Source: CAVSWT01 sp963731745
Lineage (GTDB): Bacteria > Bacteroidota > Ignavibacteria > Ignavibacteriales > Ignavibacteriaceae
Direction of reading: 5' to 3'
Assembly: GCA_963731745.1 (NCBI GenBank)
Contig: CAVSWT010000012.1
Coordinates: 186,001 to 250,000 of the forward strand
DNA: 64,000 bases
The notes under the pieces are model-generated. The model was given only the letters and a program-made list of their open reading frames with translations. It ran no database searches and was not told the origin of the DNA. Each line of letters opens with the position of its first letter. Within the stretch, counting starts at the first letter, position 1. A program made the position numbers and the translations under genes. This document shows, piece after piece, positions 45,754 to 52,976 of this stretch.

Positions 45754-46686
45754 TTATGCTAGTGAATGTAGAAACTCCCAAATCATTAAAGCCGCCAAAC
45801 GACTTGTTCTGCCGTCAATATCATGAGTTGGATTCACCTCTGAAATTTCAAATATTTTAGTGCGGGATTCTTTACCTGCAGCAGCAGCAATACTTAAAGC
45901 ATCTTCAGCAGTGAAGCCGATAGGGCAAGGTGAACTAACTCCAGGTGCATCAGATTCTCTAACTGAATCCATATCGAATCCCCAAAAGATAACTTCGGAC
46001 TTATTACGCGATAAAATATTTTTTAACAGACTTGAAATGCCAAATCCTTGTGCTTCTTCAAAAGAAATAATGTTTGCACGATTTCTTATTAGGAATTCTT
46101 CATGTTTGGGTGATAAAAAATATTTTTTTATTCCAACTTCATAAAAATTCTCCCCGAAAATTATTGCTTCATCCAAAAGCATCCGGTAAGAAGTGCCGCT
46201 GTTTCTGGGTTCATCAGGCCTTACATCAAGATCACTATCAATGTTTAATGCTAAAATATTTTTATTGTTTTTTGAAAGAGCTTTGCAATCAGCATAGGAG
46301 ATATCGTTTCCGCCGCCTAGAATGACAATTTTTTTATTTTCATATAAAACCTGAAATACAATTTCTTCCAATAAGTCATGCGTTTCTTCAAGAGATTTTT
46401 TGATGTTTACATTTCCCAGGTCAAAAATGTTATTCGAGATTATCTTTTCATTAGCCACTAACTTATAAAACTGCGCCCTTATATTATCAGGAGCATCTTT
46501 AGCGCCTTTTCTTCCTTTATTTCTTATTACGCCTTCGTCTTGCGGCACACCAAGAATAACAATATCGGCAGCTTCGTAATCTTGCTCATCTCTATTAATT
46601 ACTTCTCCCAATCGTATATCACTTTTATCATTTTTCTGATAGAATAGCAATTCATTTGGCCTGGTTGTTTGATCGAATAAATTCAT
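45754..46686 (-). CDS. arginase-fold formimidoylglutamase-like protein (HutG-like)
   Basis: 310 residues of the ureohydrolase/arginase family. Context with ftcD suggests breakdown of formiminoglutamate. The metal motifs are altered: GGGNDIS (Asn127) in place of GGGHD, and NIDSDLDVRP (Asp150, 152, 154) in place of DAHxD; the later GFDMDSVRESDAPG (Asp238, 240) is intact. So two of the canonical His ligands are replaced by Asn and Asp. It might bind a different metal set or be a divergent subfamily typical for this phylum. The catalytic activity is unproven. Confidence 0.85.
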   Translation of the reverse strand: MNLFDQTTRPNELLFYQKNDKSDIRLGEVINRDEQDYEAADIVILGVPQDEGVIRNKGRKGAKDAPDNIRAQFYKLVANEKIISNNIFDLGNVNIKKSLEETHDLLEEIVFQVLYENKKIVILGGGNDISYADCKALSKNNKNILALNIDSDLDVRPDEPRNSGTSYRMLLDEAIIFGENFYEVGIKKYFLSPKHEEFLIRNRANIISFEEAQGFGISSLLKNILSRNKSEVIFWGFDMDSVRESDAPGVSSPCPIGFTAEDALSIAAAAGKESRTKIFEISEVNPTHDIDGRTSRLAALMIWEFLHSLA

Positions 46687-46742
46687 TTTAAAATTATTAA
46701 GTAAGTAAAGTTTGAAAAAAATCTTTATGCAAAAACTTTTTC

Positions 46743-47507
46743 TTATTCAATTTGAAATTGAAATTTAGCTTCTGAATAGTTTTCAGATGATTGACTAAAA
46801 GTTCTTTCGTTAAAATTAACAAAATTATTTTTATCAACAGTGATCACGGTTGAACACCTTGTTCCATATTCAGGTGTTTTAATAAATATGGAAGAAATCA
46901 TTTTTTCTTTTTCATAATCTAATCCCGTATCGGGCAGTTCATCATCCGGCGAGAGGGAAGTATCGGAAAGAATTTCAAAAATATCTTCAGATGAAAAATT
47001 CTCTTTCTTAATTGTCTGTTCAAAAATATTTTTACTTTTAACGACTTTAAACCAGTTAGTATCCAACAGGTGATTACTTAAACCATGAATACCGTTTTCA
47101 ATTTTTTGAATTGCATTCCAGTAATTTGAAAAAAAGAAAAGATTGTCAAAATTCCCAAACAGCAAATTGAAACCATTGTAATTTTTGCCATTGGAAATAA
47201 GATTATTGGAAAAACTTTCTATACTACTATCATTTATCAAAAAGTCTTTAACAAGGTTTCCACGTGTAGGAGCATTCAATTTTAAATTATGCAAATCGCG
47301 GTAATTAGTAATAGCAGCAAATGAACCTTGTTTGGTGACTCCCATCCAGGTACCGCCTTCTTTCAAATCTTTACCGGCTAAAAGATTGGGGTAAACGTCC
47401 CAAAACTTTGCGGGAGAAGCGGGACGATTATAAAATTCATCCCGGTTTGCTGCAAAAATAAATTTATAATTTGGATTATGATTAAGTGCAAAAACAATGA
47501 GACACAT
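46743..47507 (-). CDS. NRDE/TANGO2-family protein
   Basis: 254 residues starting MCLIVFALNHNPNYKFIFAANRDEFYNRP: N-terminal Cys2 after Met, and the NRDE motif near residue 20, of the TANGO2/NRDE family (Ntn-hydrolase-like fold; in eukaryotes linked to heme and lipid handling). GGTWMGVTKQGSFAAITNYRD is the next family motif, and YGTRCSTVITVD near the C-terminus another. Biochemical role unknown. It is the first gene of the reverse run with HutG-like and FtcD proteins. Confidence 0.9.
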   Translation of the reverse strand: MCLIVFALNHNPNYKFIFAANRDEFYNRPASPAKFWDVYPNLLAGKDLKEGGTWMGVTKQGSFAAITNYRDLHNLKLNAPTRGNLVKDFLINDSSIESFSNNLISNGKNYNGFNLLFGNFDNLFFFSNYWNAIQKIENGIHGLSNHLLDTNWFKVVKSKNIFEQTIKKENFSSEDIFEILSDTSLSPDDELPDTGLDYEKEKMISSIFIKTPEYGTRCSTVITVDKNNFVNFNERTFSQSSENYSEAKFQFQIE

Positions 47508-47621
47508 TTTATTTTTTTTAACAAAGATAAGAAAAAACTGTATAAAACTTTTTGTTCAATATTAAATCAAAAATTGGAGTAAATAAAGCTTGAAACATTT
47601 ATAAATCCGTTTAAAGGAATA

Positions 47622-50600
47622 TTGCTTTATTTACTACGTATGTTATTGATTTTCATTTTTAATATTAAGTATTTTAACCAAAGAATTATGGGAAAAATTG
47701 TAATATTAATATTTGTCTTTTGTGTTAATTACATTGCTTTACGTCAACAAAATACTTTTAAATTAAAATCACAATTTGTAATTTTATTTTTACTTCTTCT
47801 ACTTAATCCTTTTAATCTGCAATACCCTCAATCTAATGAATCAAATTTTGTTCATCTTATAAGTGAAAACGGACTTTATCAAAATACTGTTCACGCAATT
47901 CTTCAAGATAAAAAAGGCTTTATCTGGTTTGCAACTGAAGACGGATTGAATAAATATGATGGATATAATTTTACGGTTTATAAAAATAATCCACAGGATT
48001 CTAATTCCATTTCAGATAATTTTATATGGACTATTTATGAAGATAATAGCGGAACTTTATGGATAGGCACTAACAGCGGAGGGCTAAGTAAATTTAATGA
48101 CAGCACCGAAACATTTACAAATTTCAGAAACAATATTATTAATCCGTTAAGTATAAGCCATAATAATATTAGAGCAATTTACGAAGATCATGAAGGAAAC
48201 CTATGGATTGGTACCGAAGGCGGCGGTTTAAATAAATTTAACTTAAAAAATAATTCATTTATTAGTTATACGCATGATCCAAAAAATTCTCACAGTTTAA
48301 GTAACAATGTAGTGCTTGCTATTTATGAAGATCTTGAAGGTGACCTTTGGGTGGGAAGCGACGGAGGTTTGGACATGTTTGATAAAAAGAAAAATCAATT
48401 TAATAATTTTACTTTTAATCCTGATGATCCAAATAGCCTTAGTAATAATGTTGTGCTTTCATTATATGAAGACAGCGCGGGAAATATTTGGATCGGCACT
48501 TTAAGAGGCTTGACAAGTTTTAGTAAAAAAGAAAAAAAATTTACAAGATATTTTATCAATGCTTTAGATACAAAAAATTCCAATGTTAATAGAATCAATT
48601 CCATGATTGAAGATAAAACCGGTCAATTGTGGGTTGCAACCGGCGGCGGATTATTTAAACTTGATAAAACTGAAAACAAATTGACTGAGATAAAATCTTC
48701 ATCAAATATAAATAGTTTGGATAATAGCAACATCTTATCGTTATATGAGGACCGGTCGGGAATCGTTTGGATCGGCACTGCAGAAAAAGGAATATTTAAA
48801 TTTGATAGAAGAAGAACAAAATTTAAACTCTATACGCATGATCCTTTTAATCCGAATAGCTTAAGTCATAATACAATCCGTGCGATATACCAGGAAGAAA
48901 ATGGAACACTTTGGATTGGCACATTGGGGGGCGGATTAAACAAATTAAACCCGAACAGTGATAAATTTATTAAGTATTTAAACGATCATAATGATAAATC
49001 AAGCATAAGTGATAATTCAATATCCGCAATATTAAAAGACAGCTATGGATATTTTTGGGTTGGAACCTGGGGTAATGGATTAAATAAAAGCCAGGAGAAA
49101 AACAATTCTGCAAATTTAAAATTTAACCACTATATATATGAACAAAACAATCCGGTTTTCCAGAGAGCAAGTAAAACTGGAATTAGTAATAATATTATTC
49201 AAGCAATATATGAGGACAGCGATAAAAATCTTTGGGTTGGAACTGGCGGAGGGTTAAATCTTTATGATAGGAAAAATGATGCGTTCATAAAATTTGTTCA
49301 AAATCCAAAAGATTCGACGAGTTTAAGCGGAGATCAAGTGCAGTCTTGTATTCATGAAGATATCGACGGCAATCTGTGGATAGGAACCTGGGATGGATTA
49401 AATAAAATTCCAAAAGAATTAAGAAAAAACGCTATCACGAATCCGTCAGCAGTTAAATTTAAAAACTATAGATTCAGCAAAAATAATCAGCATGGTTTAA
49501 GTGATGATAGAGTTATTTCAATGTATGAGGATAAAAACGGCAACCTGTGGTTTGGGACTTACGGCGGTGGATTAAATAAATTATCTTATTCCCAAAAGGA
49601 ATTAGATTTACCAAAATTTGAAAGCTTCACAATTAAGGATGGTTTAGCGAGCAATATTATATACCGAATTCTCGGTGACGATAAAGGAAACTTGTGGATA
49701 AGCACTGACAATGGACTTACTATGTTTAACCCTTCTTCAAACACCAGCAGAAATTTCGATGTTAACGATGGTCTTCAAAGCAACCAGTTTTTTTGGGGGG
49801 CTGGTTTCAAAGGCAAAAATGGGGAATTATTTTTTGGAGGTACAAATGGTTTCAATGCGTTCTATCCGGATCAACTAAAAAACAACACACATATACCGCC
49901 TGTTGTAATTACTAATTTTCAAATCTTTAACAAACCAGTTGAGATAAATACTGATAATGCTGTTTTAAATAAATCTATTTCCTTAACTAAAGAAGTCACT
50001 TTATCATATAGTCAAAATGTTTTCTCATTTGAATTTGCCGCGCTGGATTATACTTCGCCTAATAAAAATCGTTACGCATACATGATGGATGGTTTTGACA
50101 AAGATTGGATTTATTCAGGTAATAGAAGATATGTAACTTATACAAATTTGGATCCCGGTAAATATACATTTAAAGTGAAAGGCTCAAACAATGATGGTAT
50201 ATGGAACCCGGAAGGTGCTTCAATTGTGATACAAATACTTCCGCCTTTATGGAGAACATGGTGGTTTATTGTTTTAGCTGTTTTTACCATAGTTGGCATA
50301 ATCACTTTAATTATTTACTATAGAATAAAAAATTTAATCGAAATGGGACGCTTTAGGACGAAGCTTGCCGCAGATCTTCATGACAACATTGGCTCAAGCC
50401 TTACGGAAATTTCTATATTAAGTGAAGTCATATCAAAAAAAATTAAGACTGAAGATAGAGATATAACAAAAAGTTTGAATACAATTAGCGATAATTCCCG
50501 CAACTTAGTTGACAGTATGAGCGATATCGTCTGGCTCGTAAATCCTAAAAGAGATTCTTTATACGATTTGATTTTACGATTGAGAGATACTTATTCGGAG

Positions 50601-50951
50601 CTGTCTTCATACACAAATATTTCTTTCCGTTCTGAAAATATTATTTCATTACAAAAAGTCTCACTATCAATGGAACGTCGACAGCATCTTTACTTGATAT
50701 TTAAAGAGGCTATTAACAATTGCATAACTCATAGTGAATGTACCGAAATTACACTTGATGCCTTCGTGAAAAACAAAATGCTTGAAATGACTTTAAAAGA
50801 TAACGGCCGGGGTTTTTGTATGGAGCAAATCGGAAACGGCAATGGAATTGAGAACATTAAAAAAAGAGCTAAAATAATTGGAGGAGTTTTACAAATAAGC
50901 AGTAAGGTTGGCGAGGGAACTGAAGTTCGTTTCCATGGAAATATTTTATAA
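47622..50951 (+). CDS. two-component propeller sensor histidine kinase
   Basis: Very large sensor, up to 1109 residues. Fourteen Reg_prop repeats, each a variant of IYEDxxGNLWIGTxGGGLNKF, probably build two seven-bladed propellers (residues about 80-770). A Y_Y_Y domain follows (YMMDGFDKDWIYSGNRRYVTYTNLDPGKYTF), one transmembrane segment (WWFIVLAVFTIVGIITLIIYY), then HisKA_3 with the phospho-His in AADLHDNIGSSL and HATPase with NNCITHSECTEI and DNGRGF. There is no receiver or AraC domain, unlike full HTCS proteins. The start is unsure: TTG 47622, ATG 47640 and ATG 47688 are all possible and ribosome sites are weak. It senses an extracytoplasmic ligand, probably an oligosaccharide, and should talk to the regulator at 51048. 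Confidence 0.9.
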   Translation: MLYLLRMLLIFIFNIKYFNQRIMGKIVILIFVFCVNYIALRQQNTFKLKSQFVILFLLLLLNPFNLQYPQSNESNFVHLISENGLYQNTVHAILQDKKGFIWFATEDGLNKYDGYNFTVYKNNPQDSNSISDNFIWTIYEDNSGTLWIGTNSGGLSKFNDSTETFTNFRNNIINPLSISHNNIRAIYEDHEGNLWIGTEGGGLNKFNLKNNSFISYTHDPKNSHSLSNNVVLAIYEDLEGDLWVGSDGGLDMFDKKKNQFNNFTFNPDDPNSLSNNVVLSLYEDSAGNIWIGTLRGLTSFSKKEKKFTRYFINALDTKNSNVNRINSMIEDKTGQLWVATGGGLFKLDKTENKLTEIKSSSNINSLDNSNILSLYEDRSGIVWIGTAEKGIFKFDRRRTKFKLYTHDPFNPNSLSHNTIRAIYQEENGTLWIGTLGGGLNKLNPNSDKFIKYLNDHNDKSSISDNSISAILKDSYGYFWVGTWGNGLNKSQEKNNSANLKFNHYIYEQNNPVFQRASKTGISNNIIQAIYEDSDKNLWVGTGGGLNLYDRKNDAFIKFVQNPKDSTSLSGDQVQSCIHEDIDGNLWIGTWDGLNKIPKELRKNAITNPSAVKFKNYRFSKNNQHGLSDDRVISMYEDKNGNLWFGTYGGGLNKLSYSQKELDLPKFESFTIKDGLASNIIYRILGDDKGNLWISTDNGLTMFNPSSNTSRNFDVNDGLQSNQFFWGAGFKGKNGELFFGGTNGFNAFYPDQLKNNTHIPPVVITNFQIFNKPVEINTDNAVLNKSISLTKEVTLSYSQNVFSFEFAALDYTSPNKNRYAYMMDGFDKDWIYSGNRRYVTYTNLDPGKYTFKVKGSNNDGIWNPEGASIVIQILPPLWRTWWFIVLAVFTIVGIITLIIYYRIKNLIEMGRFRTKLAADLHDNIGSSLTEISILSEVISKKIKTEDRDITKSLNTISDNSRNLVDSMSDIVWLVNPKRDSLYDLILRLRDTYSELSSYTNISFRSENIISLQKVSLSMERRQHLYLIFKEAINNCITHSECTEITLDAFVKNKMLEMTLKDNGRGFCMEQIGNGNGIENIKKRAKIIGGVLQISSKVGEGTEVRFHGNIL

Positions 50952-51047
50952 ATTTTAAATGACTTTATTGATAAATTATAGTTAGTATATTAAAATTTTG
51001 TTAAATAAAAGTTAAATGCAAGTAGAATTAAATTTTATTGGTTTTAT

Positions 51048-51686
51048 ATGTTAAATGTAGTTGTGGTTGAAGATAATAATGCCATACGTGACGGATTAAA
51101 AATTTTAATAGACGGAACGGAAGGCTATGCCTGCGTTGGTGCATTTGAAGATTGTGAATCGATGTTAAAAAATATTAAAAAGATTAGTCCCGAGGTAATG
51201 CTGATGGATTTAGCAATGCCTGGAATGGGAGGTATAGAGGGGATAAAAAAAGTTAAAGAGATTTTACCGGATTTAACAATATTGGTTTTAACTATTTACG
51301 AAGAAAATGATAGAATATTTGAAGCATTAGTTGCAGGGGCAAGTGGTTATCTAATTAAAAAAACTCCGCCATCAAGACTTCTCGATGCAATTAAAGAAGC
51401 TTATGAAGGTGGAGCACCAATGAGCGCGCAGATTGCCAGAAAAGTTATTGAATTTTTTCAAAATCCAAAATCCGCAATTCAACATAAAAATGATTACGTG
51501 CTGACTCCACGTGAAAAAGAAATACTGAGCGGCCTGGTTGAAGGGCACAATTTTAAGGCGATAGCCGATTCACTTTTCATAAGCATTGAAACAGTTCGAT
51601 TCCATTTCAGAAATATATACAAGAAACTTCATGTGCATTCGCAATCAGAAGCGGTTGCAAAAGCAATTAAAGAAGGCCTAATTTAA
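51048..51686 (+). CDS. NarL/LuxR-type response regulator (first copy)
   Basis: 212 residues: receiver domain with VVVVEDNNAIRDG, phospho-Asp54 in VMLMDLAMPGM, and Lys in GYLIKKTPP; then a LuxR-type HTH: LTPREKEILSGLVEGHNFKAIADSLFISIETVRFHFRNIYKKLHVHSQSEAVAKAIKEGLI. It lies 96 bases after the propeller kinase, so it is the likely cognate regulator. RBS is weak. A full DNA-binding domain suggests it controls the cluster, possibly through the AAAA-N13-GTAGT elements. Confidence 0.94.
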   Translation: MLNVVVVEDNNAIRDGLKILIDGTEGYACVGAFEDCESMLKNIKKISPEVMLMDLAMPGMGGIEGIKKVKEILPDLTILVLTIYEENDRIFEALVAGASGYLIKKTPPSRLLDAIKEAYEGGAPMSAQIARKVIEFFQNPKSAIQHKNDYVLTPREKEILSGLVEGHNFKAIADSLFISIETVRFHFRNIYKKLHVHSQSEAVAKAIKEGLI

Positions 51687-51816
51687 AAGCTCAAACGTAA
51701 GTCAAGTGTAAAATTATTTTTAATCTCAAAACTTAAACTTAACTTGTTCATGCACTTAAAATCATTTTCACTCCATTTAGAGTAGTCTAAAATTTAAATT
51801 CATATCCTTTTCTATA

Positions 51817-51838
51817 AAAATACCCCTATTCGTGTAGT
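51817..51838 (+). promoter_or_regulatory. candidate regulator site 1 (AAAA-N13-GTAGT)
   Basis: 22-bp element containing TACCCCTATTCGTGTA and ending GTAGT; about 100 bases before the second response-regulator gene. It aligns without gaps to 52581-52602 and 52634-52655. Its TACCCCT half resembles NarL-type heptamers. Binding is inference. Confidence 0.5.
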
Positions 51839-51938
51839 AGATAGATGCTTTTAATTAGTCTAATTTTATTTTCAAATAAAATTTCTCAATACTAAAATTA
51901 GCTGTGGGAATATATTATAATGTTTGTTACCATTCGTC

Positions 51939-52562
51939 ATGATTAAAATCATAGTTGTTGAAGATAATGATACTATTCGTGAAGGATTAAGAATCTTAAT
52001 TGATTCCTCAAAAGGGTATAGTTGTATTGCCGCATTCTCAAATTGTGATACAATGCTGGAATCAATTCAGAAATTAAACTCAGATGTGCTTTTAATAGAT
52101 ATTGGATTACCCGGCATGAATGGTATTGAAGGTATAAAAAAAGTAAAAGCTCTTCTTCCTGAATTAATCATTTTGGTATTAACAATTTATGAAGAGAATG
52201 AATTAATATTTGAAGCTCTTTGCGCGGGTGCTTCGGGTTATATTGTTAAAAGAACTTCACATTTAAAACTTATAGAGGCAATAAAAGAAGGATACAAAGG
52301 CGGCACGCCGATGAGCTCTAATATTGCTAGAAAAGTAATAGCGTTTTTCCAACAGAAAAAACAACTCAATAATAATAATTCCTCAGTATTGTCATTTCAG
52401 GAAAAAGAAGTTTTGAGTAAACTGATTGAAGGTAGCAGCATAAAAGCAATAGCTGATTCGCTTTCAATTAGCGTGGAAAATGTTAGAGGTAACTTTAAGA
52501 ATATTTACATGAAGCTGCACAATTTTGCTGGCAAAAAGTCCGTTGCAAATATATTTAAATAA
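51939..52562 (+). CDS. NarL/LuxR-type response regulator (second, divergent copy)
   Basis: 207 residues from ATG 51939 (a TTG at 51924 is less likely). The receiver domain closely matches the first copy: IIVVEDNDTIREGL, Asp54 in VLLIDIGLPGM, and GYIVKRTS. The HTH is shifted in character: VLSFQEKEVLSKLIEGSSIKAIADSLSISVENVRGNFKNIYMKLHNFAGKKSVANIF, where VRFHF of the first copy becomes VRGNF and the C-terminus is about five residues shorter. So DNA recognition may differ or be weaker. It is preceded by one candidate site and followed by two before the TonB receptor gene. Confidence 0.9.
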   Translation: MIKIIVVEDNDTIREGLRILIDSSKGYSCIAAFSNCDTMLESIQKLNSDVLLIDIGLPGMNGIEGIKKVKALLPELIILVLTIYEENELIFEALCAGASGYIVKRTSHLKLIEAIKEGYKGGTPMSSNIARKVIAFFQQKKQLNNNNSSVLSFQEKEVLSKLIEGSSIKAIADSLSISVENVRGNFKNIYMKLHNFAGKKSVANIFK

Positions 52563-52580
52563 AGCTATGTTTCCGGCAGT

Positions 52581-52602
52581 AAAACCACTCCATATATGTA
52601 GT
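52581..52602 (+). promoter_or_regulatory. candidate regulator site 2 (AAAA-N13-GTAGT)
   Basis: 22-bp element, AAAA at one end and TGTAGT at the other, with CACTCCATATA between; about 19 bases after the second regulator gene. Weakest of the three in the middle part. Confidence 0.4.
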
Positions 52603-52633
52603 ATGGAAGGGGATTTGGATAAGGATTATGAAT

Positions 52634-52655
52634 AAAATACCCTTGTTTAGGTAGT
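52634..52655 (+). promoter_or_regulatory. candidate regulator site 3 (AAAA-N13-GTAGT)
   Basis: 22-bp element with TACCCTTGTTTAGGTA, whose ends TACC and GGTA are inverted repeats, followed by GT. About 320 bases before the TonB receptor gene. Best match to 51817-51838. Confidence 0.5.
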
Positions 52656-52834
52656 GGACTGAAGTTGGTTAAATCAATAGGTTACAGTGATAGTAATATT
52701 TTAAAACTGTTAATTTTGTGATAAGTGGTTTCACACAATTTATTTCTTACCTGATGACCTGGATGCGTTTTAATTAAAATCGTTAAAATTATTATTTTAA
52801 CTTGAATAAGAGAGATGAGTAAAATAATTTTTTA

Positions 52835-52860
52835 TACTACTAGAATTTCAAATTGTAGTA
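52835..52860. promoter_or_regulatory. inverted repeat TACTAC-N14-GTAGTA
   Basis: 26-base palindrome-like element with a central AATTTCAAATT, sharing GTAGT with the other sites; 116 bases before the TonB receptor ATG. Operator is a plausible but unproven role. Confidence 0.45.
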
Positions 52861-52976
52861 ATGGTTTACCCAATTTTAGGGGCTCCGAACATCATTTTTT
52901 TTCAAAGAAATCTGCAACATTATTTTTAATTATTAAGAGTAATGAATAATATTTTTATTTTATCCCGGAGGGATTA

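Larger units (their letters stand above)
52563..52976. other. 414-base intergenic region before the TonB receptor, rich in candidate regulatory elements
   Basis: Non-coding gap. It holds the elements at 52581-52602 and 52634-52655 and an inverted repeat TACTAC-N14-GTAGTA at 52835-52860. The rest is AT-rich with no RNA gene or terminator seen. CGGAGGG before ATG 52977 is a good ribosome site. Confidence 0.7.

Noticed and set aside
47622..50951. Full HTCS with fused receiver and AraC
   Set aside because: The protein ends right after the HATPase domain; regulators are separate genes.
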